Shown here: positions 10,252 through 21,669 of the stretch, piece by piece
How positions within the stretch are numbered: position 1 is the first letter of the stretch
Layout: each line of letters begins with the position of its first letter
Source of the DNA: Ceratothoa steindachneri
Lineage: Eukaryota; Arthropoda; Malacostraca; Isopoda; Cymothoidae
Assembly: GCA_963969495.1 (NCBI GenBank)
Contig: OZ018323.1
Span: 68,345,720 to 68,409,719, forward strand
Length of the DNA: 64,000 nucleotides
Direction: 5' to 3'
The notes under the pieces: model-generated
Database searches by the model: none
What the model saw: the letters and a program-made list of their open reading frames with translations, nothing else
What the model was told of the DNA's origin: nothing
Made by a program: the position numbers and the translations under genes

Positions 10252-12640
10252 TTTGAGAGCCCATCTAGCGACAACCAACTAGGGAAAAAGTCACCGTACT
10301 CACAACAGAGCCTACTACTCGGCTAGATTAAAAAACAAATAACAAAGATAAAAAGAAAGACAAAGGGTAGTCACAGGCTAAAAAAAACAACCAACAAAAA
10401 AAGAAAAGAAAGTAAAAAGGGAAGAGGAAGGAAGCGTCGGAGGAAGGCCCGCCTCCCCCCGACGCAGGAGACTGGGACCTACAAAAAGCAGTCAAATAAA
10501 GTGGAGGAGGCCAGCCTCGTACAAAAAGTCGTATAGTCCACAAGTCTGCGTGCACGAACAAGTCCCGAGTAAAAGGGAGAAGCGGTAGCGACCCCGAGGT
10601 AGCGTGCGCGAAGATCACCCAGACTGCGACATTCAACAAGAATGTGCCGAACAGTCTCGGGGACAACGCAGTCATCACAGTAGGGCCGAGGCGAAGGCTC
10701 CATCAAATGACGGTGCGTCCCGCTAGTGTGTCCAATTCGGAGACGACAGAAAGCAACCTGAAGCCGTCGCGGCGCAAAGGCACGCAACTTTAAATTACCC
10801 TCGACCGTCTCCCATCTTCATTGCCAAGCAGCCGGGAGGGCTGCCCGTATTCTTGCTATATAGTAGGTGTGAAGAAGAGCGAAACGCTGGTGTGGTCGCC
10901 CAGTCGTCGCGAAATCTTTGGCGCCCTCATTCCCCGCAATTCCTTCGTGTCCATGAATCCAGCATATGATAATCTTGACATCCGATCAGGTCGCAGAAAC
11001 CTTGGCGACTGCCTACTTGGAATATCATGAACCAGGGGATGCGGAGATATCAGGGCGCTTTGTGAGTCGTTATAAATCACAATCCGCTCTCCGAATCGGG
11101 CACGTCGCGTTATCTCTCGTACGGAGCGGTGTATTGCCACCAGCTCGGCCGATAAGACAGACGCAGCGCCTCGCAGAGCCCCGCTCACTTCAAAAAGAGG
11201 GGATAAGGCGTGGAAAAATACCAACTCTAGGGATTTGGAGCCATCCGTATACACTGGAACGGTTCCAGCGTGACACGAAGTGTGCTCCAAAAAGGCCGAA
11301 CGCAATACTCACGGCGCTGTACAAGTTTGGGGAGCAGAGGCGTGGCGACAAATGGTCAGGGTGGCGTCCTGGGCAGAACCAGGGGCGCCAAGAGCCCGAG
11401 AGCTCGATATCGCTCTCTGGTACAAGAGACCCTAGGGATGTGAATATAAGGCTCCCAGGTGAGGCGTCAGTCAAATACATGACCAAGGAAACGGTGCGAG
11501 TCAACCACTTCCAGGCGAACCCCAGTTCGGTTTTACTCTTGGCCAAGGAAAACCGAAGCCTGTGCGCTTCGGCATAGCGAGCGACGCGGTTCAATGCCTG
11601 TTGGAGTCGACGCTCCAGAGTTGGCATCTGGGCCGCGCCAAAAGAGATCGGAAAGTCGTCCACGTCGAGCGTAGCGAGAACATCTTCCGGCAGGACCGAG
11701 GTGATACCATTGATGCTCAACTGAGGACACTTCCCTGCGGGACCTCCTCTTCCTGCTCCATTGGGCCAGAGATGGGACCCCAACCTGTACGCGGAATCGA
11801 GGATCTCGCAAAAATTCATATATAAAGATTTGGAGGCGTCCCTTCGCTTCCATCGTGAGGAGAGTCTCCATGATACCATATCGGCATGCGGCATCATAGA
11901 CCTTCAAAAGATCGATTAACACGGTGACGTAGTGGTGGCTACGAAGGAAGGCCTCGCAGACGGAATTTTCTAGTCGGAGCAGAGAATCTGACGGGAGTGG
12001 AACTTGCGGAAGCCGCACTATGCAGCAAACAGGTGGCCTCGGCTATCCAGAAAAAAAGGCTAATCTAACGTTTAACAATTTCTCCATCAACCTGCACACG
12101 CAGAAGGTGAGAGAAATTGGATGGAAATCTGCCAGGTAAGCACAGTAGCGATTCGCCAGAAGTCTTGGAGAATACCTTCTACACAGATCCTGTTGAACAA
12201 ATCTAAAAGGCCAGGTGTCGAAGTGTGGCGTACGGGAAAACATCGTGAGGACCAGGAGCGGTGTCCGCGCACGAAGCGAGAGCGGAACTCAACTAACTCA
12301 ATGTCAACCTGTCGTTGAAGGGCTTTCAACCTCTGGAGGTAAAGTCGAGTGGGCGGCCTTCTGCGACATCAGAGTGGGAGGAAGACGTGCGAGAACTTAC
12401 CCCGAATCCTATAGACACGCTTCCACACCTATGATAGAGGGGTCTTCCCGTTAATTGAAGACACATATACGTGGCAGGAAGAGCGGAGGGCCTAGTTAAA
12501 ACTCGATGAAATTCAGGGACAGTGAAACCGTTAGGGCGGCCCTTATAGCGCATGTCGGCATAAACGCTTCTTTTTTAGTATCGCCTCACAATCGGTTGAC
12601 CACAACGGAAGCGGTCAGTGTGCAAACAAGACGTTCTAGG
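10252..12640 (-). mobile_element. LINE-A copy A4, 5' truncated
   Basis: The 3' end (GAGCCCATCTAGCGACAACC at about 10257 and the GCCTACTACTCGGC block at about 10310) follows A3's 5' UTR within about 20 bp. Up-coordinate come the Cys/His tail (10787-10479), RNase H (11305-10856), RT (11430-12330) and part of the endonuclease-RT linker. It stops at about 12640, where A5 begins. Internal jumps occur at about 11395 and 11525. Confidence 0.82.
10479..12330 (-). pseudogene. A4 ORF2 remnants: RT, RNase H, tail
   Basis: RT contains HYVTVLIDLLKVYDA at about 11930, the block A aspartate region. The catalytic box is LDVDDFPISFGAAQMP, with YxDD changed to DxDD, so it would be inactive even without the frameshifts. 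RNase H keeps YTDGSKS, AELVAIH and NDSQSAL. The tail keeps YCDDC and VRHILVEC. This is one of two copies where the RT finger region missing from A2 and A5 is still present. Confidence 0.8.
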
Positions 12641-12658
12641 ATTTTTTTTGTTTTTTAA

Positions 12659-12730
12659 GAGCTCATCTGGCGACTGCCTACTTGGGCATTAGTCGCCGTA
12701 TTAAAAACTTGCCTAGTACTAGGCTACTTT
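12659..12730 (-). repeat. Conserved LINE-A 3'-terminal tandem hairpins
   Basis: GGCGACT (12669-12675) pairs with AGTCGCC (12691-12697), with an inner TGCC/GGCA pairing. Next comes the perfect 14-bp palindrome GCCTAGTACTAGGC (12711-12724). The same pair recurs beside the oligo-T end of about a dozen other copies. Such 3' structures are known to be recognised by the reverse transcriptase in several LINE families; here that role is inferred. Confidence 0.8.
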
Positions 12731-12942
12731 AAAAACAAATTCAAAAACACACCAAAAAAAACCCAAACCCAACACCAAAAATTAAAAGGGAAAAGCCAAC
12801 GAGCAGGAAGCAAGCTCCTGTGTCGGGGGGAGGTCCCCCGGCGCAGGAACGTGCAACCAATAAAGTAAAAAAACAAAAACCAAAAACCAAACCAAAAAAC
12901 TCAGTTAAATAAAAGGAAGAAGGCCGGCCTCCCCCAAAAAGT

Positions 12943-14555
12943 CTACAGTCCACCAGTCAAGGTGCACGCAGTCGTCCCGAGTACAAGGGACAGGCGGTAG
13001 CGACCCCGCCCCTCCCGGTACCGGGACAGGTAACATGCGCGAAGATCACTCAGACTGGGGCATTCGACAAGAATGTGCCGAACAGTCTGGGGGACGACGC
13101 AGTGGTCACAATAGGGCGCAGGCGAGCGCTCCATCAAATGGCGATGCGTCACACGAGTGTGTCTGATTCGGAGACTACAGAAAGCGACCTGAAGCCGTCG
13201 CGGCATTGGGGGATAGGTCCATGGGAACAGTTACGGCGCAATGGCACGCAACTTTAAGTTCCCTTCTACCGTCTCCCATCTTCTTTGCTAAGCAGTCCGA
13301 AGAGCTGCCCGTATTCCTGCCATGTAGTCGGTGTGAGGAAGAGCGAAACGCTAGTCCGGTCGCAGTCTTCGCAGGACTCTTTGGCGCGCTCATTCCCCGC
13401 AATTCCTACATGTCCAGGAACCCAGCAGAAGATAATCTCGACATCCGCCCGGCTCGCCAAAACCGTGGCGTCACGGATATCGTGAACCAGGAAATGCGGA
13501 GAGTCCAATGCCCCGAGAGCACTCAGAGCACTCCTGAGTCGCTATAGATCACAATCCGGTCTCCGAACCGGGCACGTCGCGTAATCTCCCATACCGAGTG
13601 GTGTATTGCCACCAGCTCGTCCGTGAAGACAGACACAGCGCCTGGCAGAGCCCCGCTGACTTCAAACAGAGGGGATACGGCGTGGAAGCCGACCCCCTCT
13701 TCAGACTTGGAGCCATCCGTATACACTGACACGGTTCCAGCGTGACACGAGGTGTGCTCCAGAAAGGTCGAACGCAATACTCCCGGCGCCGTACAAGCTT
13801 TGGGAGTAGAGGCGTGGCGACAAATAGCCAAATGTGGTACCCTCCAGGGTGGCGTTCTGGGCAGAACCAGGGGCGCCACCAGCCCGAGAGCTATATCTAG
13901 CTCTCGAAGGAGTTTCCTCGCCCTAAACCCAACGGGCTTAAGGTATGACTGGCGTCTCTCAACGAATGCAGTGAGAGCTGTTGGCGACTGAGGAAGGCGC
14001 CGGGCTCGCGCGTACAGGCGAATGATGCACTGTACACGGCGTAGAGCGAGTGGCATCTCCCCCAGCATCGACTAGTAGGCTCTCAATAGGGGAAGTGCGG
14101 AAGGCACCAGTCGCAAGGCGAAGGCCGGTGTGGTGGATCGAGTCAACCTTCCGCAATAAACGCTCGGCTGCGGCTGCATAAAACTCGCATCCGTAGTCGA
14201 GCTTCGAACGAACAAATGATCGATAAAAAAGTAAGGAAGTAGCCCTATCAGAGCCCCAAGCGCTGAACGTCACGGAACGGAGAATATCCATGGCGCGTGG
14301 ACAAGAGACCCTAAGGCTGCGAATATGAGCCTCCCAGGTGAGGTGTCGGTCAAATACTAGACCAAGGAAACGGTGCGATTCAACCCCTTCCAGGCGTACC
14401 CCATTAAGAAACAAGTCTGGATCTGGGTGGAGCCGTGGATGGCGGCAGAACTGCACCACCTTAGTCTTGACCAAGGAAAACCGAAACCTGTGCGCTTCGG
14501 CATAGCGAGAGACGCAATTCAATGCCTGTTGGAGTCGATGCTCCAGAGTTAGCAT
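12943..14555 (-). pseudogene. A5 ORF2 C-terminal half
   Basis: The RT thumb is in one frame from 14555 to 13959: HRLQQALNCVSRYAEAHRF, then KTKVVQFCRHP, FLGLVFDRHLTWEAHI and SFVRSKLDYGCEFY. RNase H (14068-13508) has YTDGSKS, DELVAIHHSV, YSDS and VPGHVGIAGNERAKES. The tail (13206-12960) shows YCDHC and VRHILVECPSLSDLRACYL. A stop or frameshift near 13540 and another near 13200 break it. Confidence 0.85.
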
Positions 14556-15059
14556 CTGGGCTCTCCATGCGAGTCTTTTCCTCCTTCCACCTCGAAACCT
14601 TAGGCGGGCGTTGCGGCTTCAGAGGCGGGGGGGGCCTCTTTTCGAGGAACCACCGTCTCCGAGCCACTCAGCCCACCACTAGGCGGGGGCGAAGGAGCCG
14701 AAGCTCCTTTGTTGCTGTCCTCCTTTCGAGGAACAGCTTTAGGAACCCCGAAAGATGGCCTGGCGACCAACTTCCGGGGTGTTGCCTCCTGGAGTCTAAC
14801 GACTCGGTGGAGGCGCGTGGTCGCTTCGCCTTACGGAAAACATTCACGCTGGGGGAAGGGGGGAAGAGCCCTGGTTTTAGCCGGGGCTGAGTCTGAACCC
14901 TTTGTGCCGCCAGCTTTACCAGGGAAGCGCCCTGGTTGAGTAGAACCCGCAGAAGGGCTCCGAATGAGCGCAGAACCGATCGTGCTCGTAGGCATGGAGG
15001 GGCCAGGAGTATAGGGTCTCTTTTTTAACATGAGGCATAGGACGTCCCAGGCAGCGCTG

Positions 15060-16800
15060 GGCGCGCCAAGACTAAGTCCTTAGCCTCGTGAAATGATAGA
15101 CGATCCTGGGCCTGACCGGCCAGGATTTCTTTCTCAAGCAGATACGCACCATATTGTTTCGAAGAAGCGGGAACCGGCTCTCCTTAATTGACACACTTGG
15201 CCACACACGATGTGGACTTATGGTGTGCGGGTTGTAGGAATTTACACAGACCTTGGGTAACCCCGACTTTGCACGTCGACAGGAGCGATTAGTATGGCCG
15301 AAGCGGTGACAGTAATAGCACCTCCACGGCAGTGGCACGAATGCCTTCATTCGACACGCACCGACTCAGGGAGCTTGTCACAATCGAACGTGACGAAGAG
15401 TGTAGGGGTGAGTCTCGAGGCCCCTCCCTGTTTTCTCATCACACACTTGACCTTGACATCCCCATGGTCGGCGAGCTCTAAGGTGTCATCTATTGAGTAG
15501 TCCACGAGTTCCCTCGCATAAACTACCTCTTTCACGAAGTTCATGGTAGAGTGCGGCGTCACACTAACATGCGTGCCATCAAGTGTCCGATGGGCACTAA
15601 TCATGGCTACCTCGGAGGGATTCGACGCATTTACCAAAAGGCTACCGTCCGAGAAACGGGTAACCTTTGTCTGTCTACCAATCACACTAGCTAGAGCTCT
15701 CCTCTGATGGATCATATTGCCCTTAGCCAACATGCTGCAATCAGTGGAGCGAATAACAAGGAAACGCTTGAAGCCAGCGGGCTCGAAAACGCCAGGTAGC
15801 CTCTGAATGAGGGCCACCGACGTAATAGAGGCTCCGCTCTGCGCAGTTCTGGTCTTCGTCTGGTACTCCCCACCTAGGGGAGCAATTAGGCCGGACCTGC
15901 CGTTCTTGGCTTGGTCGCTTACGGAAACGACAGCGGCCCGTCTGTCCCCGCGGTTCTCGTGGAAGGAGAGGAAACCCGAGTCTTCTTCGTCCTTTTCTTT
16001 TTACGAGAGGAGGGCGGGGAATGAACCCGCTTCTCCCTTCGGCCGAGAGGAGCCCCCAGGCCAGATGGACCGGCCTCAGCAAGATCCTTCTCCGAGATGG
16101 AGGCTTTGACTGTCACAGGGGCATCAGCCGGAGGAGGAGATCCCTCCTCTCCTTATAAAGTAAAACCTTGGATACCCGAGCCGTCTGAGGAGGACCTTGC
16201 ACAGGGGCGGACTCAAGTTCGGTGTTTGGCACCGAGCCCAGGTTCGTCCCTATGGAAGGTCCTACTGTCTGGGGATGGGTTGCCTCAGGAACCATGTCCA
16301 TCTCAGTGGGGGCCTCCAGGTGTCCCCCAGCACATCACAGGTCGCATTAGTCACAAAGTCTTTTGTCGTGGAAGAGAGGGGGGCAGGTATGGTGACCCCT
16401 TCTAAGCTCAATATGTGAGCCCGCAAGACTTTAGCAGGAAGAGACCGACGGGGCCTGTCTTCCATCCTCTCCCTAAGGGGTTGCCCTACCGTGCCGCGCC
16501 CACCGAGAGCGGTCAATTATGGGCTGCCTGCCTTTCTTGGCAGTCCCTTTAGAAAATAGAGGGGGACTGCCGCTGGAAAGAGGGAGGCACCTGAGAGGCC
16601 TCTAGAGAAGGGGGTGAGGGGGACTCCCCTACACCCGTAGGCAAAGGAGAGGAGTAAGCCTCCTGTCGGGATGAAAAGTTTTGGAGGGTCCTCTGCGAAA
16701 GCACAGCGGGTGGGACCTCCATTTTCTCGGAACTGCCCGAAGGTGGCTCCATCGCTGGTGAAGAGGGGGGGGGGGTATGATTTTCTTCATTCATGGGCAT
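15060..16800 (-). pseudogene. A5 ORF1: gag-like RNA-binding protein with zinc knuckle
   Basis: It starts with MPMNEENHTPPPSSP at 16800, followed by a Pro/Ser-rich region. A folded domain (15817-15347) runs FLVIRSTDCSMLAKGNM..DGSLLVNASNPSEVAMI and ends LFVTFDCDKLPESV, as in nucleic-acid-binding ORF1 proteins of Jockey/I-group LINEs. A C-x2-C-x4-H-x4-C knuckle follows (CYYCHRFGHTNRSC, about 15325-15284). Several frameshifts occur, mostly in the N-terminal part. ORF1 proteins coat the RNA and act as nucleic-acid chaperones. Confidence 0.83.
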
Positions 16801-17350
16801 GGTGACCCTAGTCCTTTTGCGGGACGCAAACGCTAATCACCACACGCAGTAGGCCGCTCTGCGAGAGGTGAGTACGGGGTCGGCAGAACTATCTGCCGCC
16901 ATTTGAAGGCACTCTTCCCGCCCAGTGGCCTGGCAGCCCATCGACATGGCGGCTCCACCTTGGGCACGGCCTAAAATGGATAGAGATTGAAAGGAGAAAA
17001 AGGAAAGTGAGGAAGATGAGACGGGGTGAAGCAGGTTGTTAAAAACACACCACACCAAACCGGAGCTCATGGGTGAGGGAGCGTTGTCCCCCTCCCCCCT
17101 GATTCGGAATAGGTGGGTGAAAGGAAGCTGGTCGGCGTCTACCCTGTGAAATTAGACGCCGACCAGAGAAAGTTGTGGGAGAGGTTGTAGGGAAAGTGAG
17201 CAAGCAAGGTAAGAAGACAGGGTGTCAGAAAGAAGAAGAGGCCTTGCTGGGGCCGGACGGTGCACTGAGTCCCGTCAGCACGGCAACCAGGGAAGCAAAT
17301 CGCCGTGCCCCTTGAAGGGCGAGGGGGTGGATGTGGCCTGGAAATGTCTA

Positions 17351-18228
17351 AGGAAATATTCTCTCCAATGTGATTAGTCATCCTCCTCACAGGCGAGACG
17401 CAAGAAGCAAGAAAGCGCGTCATTGGCAAACTCCTGAAACCCTGGGCAGCAGCCAGTCGTCTTGGCCATCTCATGGCACTGGTAGGTGCCGATTATGGTG
17501 AAGATAGTAGTGACTACGAACTGCCAATTTCGCACAAACCCCCTCTTTCCACAGGCTTTTGCTCCATTTCTCATTACATAACCTCACTTTCTCATCTATT
17601 TTGGAGCAACATCATCATCAATATCGATGGACTGCCTAATGCAATACACGTTGTCGTTTCTGCGCTTTTCTTGTCTATGTGCAAAAATAAACACACACAA
17701 ACACCGCAACGGCTTGACACGCACAGACATCTGCAACTACTGCCACCAGGTACCGGAAACATCTTAACATTCACATATCTGTGAGAATACTGTCCAGTAG
17801 GCGGAGCACACTTAAGTGGCTTGTTCAAAAACAGGATCTTAAGCCTGGGACAACATAAGTAACTTCCTTCAACTCGTTCCACCTCATTTTCACCCTTCTC
17901 TCCTGCTTTAGATCATTCGGTCCCCCAGTTCTGATTCTCCCTACCTTGGAGCCGTACTTACGTCTTAACACACCAATCAATTTAACCTCACATAGCACGA
18001 TCATGAGATCAGATGGGTCTATAATCATAGCCACAAGATTCACACCTTCACTCTTTTTGGTAAAGAAATTCAAGTTAGGGGCAGGAAACTACTTGTTGCA
18101 CTAGATAGACTGGGATGGGCACCTTTTTTTTTAATCCACTCCTTTCAGTAATGACAGGGGTATTATACCTCCTCTACTAACAAAGTATGGAGCAACCCCA
18201 ATAAATGAGGCAATCCACAATCTCTTAC
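17351..18228. other. Intron between A5 and an ADPGK exon
   Basis: About 880 bp with no recognised element. A CA-rich run lies at 17690-17705. The open frames here show no domain. Confidence 0.4.
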
Positions 18229-18392
18229 CTGTTCATTCATCCCTAAGGAATCCACCGACGGGATAATCGTGCGACTCAACTCTTTGAGCAAGTTTTCATC
18301 CGTGAATGAAGCCATCTCGAAGTGGATCAAGGTGGATTTGGGTTGGAAGGAGATCTGCGACTGGATTTCACTCAAATGCTTCTCTCTTTCAC
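18229..18392 (-). CDS. ADPGK: ADPGK internal exon ending in SLGMNEQ
   Basis: The exon is bounded by acceptor CTTCCTCCAG and donor GTAAGA. It encodes 54 full codons after the shared Gly, including REKHLSEIQSQ, LIHFEMASFTDENLLKEL and VDSLGMNEQ. The E-x-A-S-x-T and SLGxNEQE motifs are hallmarks of ADP-dependent glucokinase; the asparagine begins the NxxE motif that helps bind Mg-ADP. The final E of NxxE is the first codon of the next exon. A tRNA-like SINE lies 170 bp to the right. Confidence 0.9.
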
Positions 18393-18564
18393 CTGGAGGA
18401 AGAACGAGAAGATTCAAATACTAACAATCTCACTTATTCGACGGGGAAACAAAGTGAATAACATTAAATGTGAAAAAGAATGAGGAAGAAAACATAAAAG
18501 AACATTAAGGAATGGTAATCACCAAAAGACTAAGAACAACACTGGCTATTACAACATCAAGGGA

Positions 18565-18840
18565 GTTCTCACTAGCCTGGTGGATAAGGCATTGGAATTC
18601 TAGTGTTGAGGCACAGGTTCGATCCCAGACAAATCTTTCAGCGGCATTAAGAACTGCCCACCCATTGGCGGATACACTAATGCTCACTCCCATAGGGCGA
18701 AGAAGCTTCATACACTATCCTTTCCTTCTCACCTTCACAGTACAACATACCCACTCTGTTCAGGACCCTGAAAGGCCACCAAGGTTCAACCAGGCTATCA
18801 GATCGATTATCATCCCCAGATAGGAATCACCCGACCATTA
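18565..18840 (+). repeat. tRNA-derived SINE (copy S2)
   Basis: The head has an A-box-like TAGCCTGGTGGATAAGG at 18573 and a perfect B box GGTTCGATCCC at 18616-18626. The spacing suits an RNA polymerase III internal promoter. It then matches other copies (ACCCATTGGCGGATACACT; CACTCTGTTCAGGACCCTG). It cannot be a functional tRNA: no acceptor stem is seen and the unit continues for more than 200 bp. Confidence 0.7.
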
Positions 18841-19204
18841 GGAGAAAAATGCAAATATTCCCTTCATTGTCTGCATCTTTGGCTCTATTGCGTGCATTAT
18901 TTTGTTGTTGTTTTTCTTTCTCAATTTAAATAAGAAATGTCCGAGTTCAAACATGTCAGTGTTTGTACAGCTGACGGATGGAGCGTGATGTTCCGAAACT
19001 AGTCCTGTACTTGTCATAATAAACAAGTCATTCTCTCTCTCTCTCTAAGAAAACAGCTTTCATTTGCATTGGTCTTGATGTTCATTTCTTGAACCGGTCG
19101 GGGGATCTCGTCCACGAAACGGATAGATGGATGGCGCAACTTGCATTCCTCATCCAACCGAAAGCCACGGTTTGGAGGGGCAGAGGGAGGAAAAGAGGGT
19201 TAAA
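18841..19204. other. Intron with short TC microsatellite
   Basis: A (TC)n run lies at 19032-19046. The rest is AT-rich, with no recognised gene or repeat. Confidence 0.5.
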
Positions 19205-20139
19205 AAAAATTTGAGAGCCCATCTTGGGACTACCTACTTGGGTAAATAAAAGTCGCCTACTACTAGGCTAGATTTAAAATCAAATAAAGATAAAAAGAAA
19301 GAAAAAGGTTGAGCAAAGGCTAAAAAACAACAAATATAAAATAAAAGAAAGCGGCGGCGGACCCGACTTCCCTGGGCGCAGGAACATGCGACCTACAAAA
19401 CAAACAGTGAAGTAAAGTGAAGGAGGCCAGACTCCTCAAAAAAAGTCGTATAGTCCGTAAGTCTGAGTGCATGAATCTGTCCCCGAGTACAAGGAACAAG
19501 CGGTAGCGACCCCAAGGTAGCGTGCGCGAAGATCACCCAGACTGCGACATTCAACAAGAATGTGCCGAACAGTCTCGGGGACAACGCAGTCATCACATTA
19601 GGGCGCAGGCAAGCACTCCATGAAATGGCGGTGCGTCCAACGAATTTGTCCAATTCAGAGGCGAGAGAAAACAGACTGTAGCCGTCGCGACATCGAGGGT
19701 AGGTGCATGGGAACAGTCACGGAGCAATGGCACGCAGCTTTAAGTTCCCTTCGACCGTATCCTATATTCTTTGCCAAGGAGCCCTGAGAGCTGCCCGTAT
19801 TCCTTCCATGTAATCTGTGTGAGGAAGAGCGAAATGCTGGGCAGGTCGCCCAGTCCTAGCGGACTCTTCGGAGCCAAAATTCCCCGCAATTCATACATGT
19901 CCATAAACCCAGCAGAAGACAATCTCGACATCAGCCCGGCTCGCCAAAACCGTGGTGGCACGGGAATCGAACCAGGGGATATGGAGATTCCTATGCCCCA
20001 AGAGCAATGAGGGCACTTTGTAAGTCACTATAAATCACAATCCGGTCTCTGAACCGGGCACGTCACATTATGTCTCGTACCGAACGGTGTATTGCAACCA
20101 GCTCGGCCGTGAAGATACACGCAGCACCTGGCAGAGCAA

Positions 20140-21669
20140 CGCTGAGTTCAAACAGAGGGGATACGGCGTGGAAGACGACCCCCTCTTGGGACTTGGAGCC
20201 ATCCGTATACACTGGCACGGTTCCAGCGTGACACGAAGTGTGCTCCCAAAGCCTCTGCTTTGGGAGCAGAGGCTTGGCGACAAATAGTCAAAGGTGGTAG
20301 GTTCAAGGGTGGCGTCTTGGTCAGAACCAGGTGCGCCACCGATTAGAGAGCTATATCGAGCTCCCGAAGCAGTTTCCTAGTCAGGGTATGAGTGCCGTCT
20401 CTCGGCGGCATAGGCACCGTCGAGATCAGCTGAAGATGCAATGATTGCTGTTGGCGATGAGGGTGGCGCCGGACTTGCGGCTACAGGAAAATAATGCACT
20501 GTGCACAGCGCAGAGCGAGTGGCATCTCCCCAGCATCGATAAGTAGGCTCTCAATGGGGGGACGCGCGGAAAGCACCAGTCGACAGGCTAAGGCCGGTGT
20601 GGTGGATCAAGTCCACTTTCCGTAATACACGCTCAGTGCAGATGCATAAAACTCGCATCCGTCACGGAACTAAGAATATCCATGGCGCGAGTACAGGAGA
20701 CTCTAAGGTTGCGAATATAAGCCTCCATGGTGAGGCGTCGGTCAAATACAAGACCAAGTAAACGATGCGTGTCAATCACTTGCAGGTGAACCCCAGTTAG
20801 AAACAAGTCTGGGTCAGGGTGGAGCCGTGGATGGCGGCAGAAGTGCACCACCTTAGTCTTGGCCAAGGTAAATCAAAGCCTGTGTGTGCACTTCGGCATA
20901 GCGAGAGACGCGGTTCAATGCCTGTTGGAGTCGACGCTCCAGAGTTGGCACCTGGGCCGCGCTAAAAAGAGATCGAAAGATCGTCCACGTAGAGCGTAGC
21001 GAGAACATCTTCCGGCAGCACCGATGTGATGCCGTTGATGCTCAGAGCAGCGAGTGTGACACTGAGGACACTCCCCTGCGGGACCCTCAACTTCCTGCTC
21101 CAGTGGGCCGGAGAGGCCCTCCCCCCCGTACGCGGAATCGACGATCTCGCAAAAATTCAGATATAAAAATTGGGAGGCGTCCCTTCGCCACCATCATGTG
21201 GAGAGTCTCCATGATACCGTATCGCCATGTGGCATCATAAGCTTTCTCCAGATCGAAAAAGACCGTGGTGTAGTGCTGTCTACAAAGGAAGGCCTTGCAG
21301 ACGGCATTTTCCAGTCGGAGCAGGGCATCCGACGTGGAGTGGATCTTGCGTAAGCTGCACTGTGCAGAAGCCAGGTAGCCTCTGTTGTCCAGAAAAAAGG
21401 CTAACCTAACATTTACTAATTTTTCCATAAACATGCACATGCAGGAAGTTAGAGAGATCGAGCAGAAACCGGCTGGGGTAGAAATAAGCGAGCACAGTAG
21501 CGATTTGCCAGGAGTCTCGGAGGATACCCTCTACCCAGATCCTGTTAAACAAATCTAACAGAAAGGCCATGCCTCGCTCATCCAAGTGTCGAAGAATGAC
21601 GTAAGGGACATCGTCCGGACCAAGGGGGAGGGGGGTCTGCGCACGAAACGAGAGCGGAACGCAACTCAC
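20140..21669 (-). pseudogene. A6 reverse transcriptase and RNase H remnants
   Basis: RT N-terminal pieces include RIWVEGILRDSWQIATVLA (about 21530), SAQCSLRKIHSTSDALLRLE and TVFFDLEKAYDATWRYG (about 21260), which is the block with the first catalytic Asp. The YxDD box near 20990 is destroyed by a frameshift. KTKVVHFCRHPRLHPDPDLF follows at about 20860. The RNase H part is heavily broken. Confidence 0.78.

Larger units (their letters stand above)
12641..17350 (-). mobile_element. LINE-A copy A5, both ends present, internal deletion
   Basis: It begins with an oligo-T (12642-12656) and the clearest 3' terminus in the window (12659-12730). The order is tail, RNase H, C-terminal RT, a deletion junction at about 14560, ORF1-ORF2 linker, ORF1 (to 16800) and 5' UTR (to about 17350). 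The deletion removes the endonuclease and N-terminal RT. A5 and A7 share diagnostic changes in the RNase H/tail region and look like the youngest subfamily. No clear target-site duplication was found. Confidence 0.83.

Noticed and set aside
10966..11577. 203-codon plus-strand open frame
   Set aside because: It is antisense to RNase H/RT of copy A4; the same antisense openness occurs in other copies and carries no recognised motif.
13012..13030. TCCCGGTACCGGGA palindrome as a regulatory site
   Set aside because: It lies in the coding tail of LINE-A (codons for RYRxG) and varies freely between copies, so coding constraint explains it.
17374..17574. Cys-containing 66-codon minus frame near the ADPGK exon
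   Set aside because: Checked as a possible ADPGK exon; residues do not fit the missing part and no phase-compatible splice sites were found.
18573..18640. Possible tRNA gene with perfect B box
   Set aside because: There is no acceptor stem pairing, the head continues into a body shared by other SINE copies, and no terminator is placed as in a tRNA.
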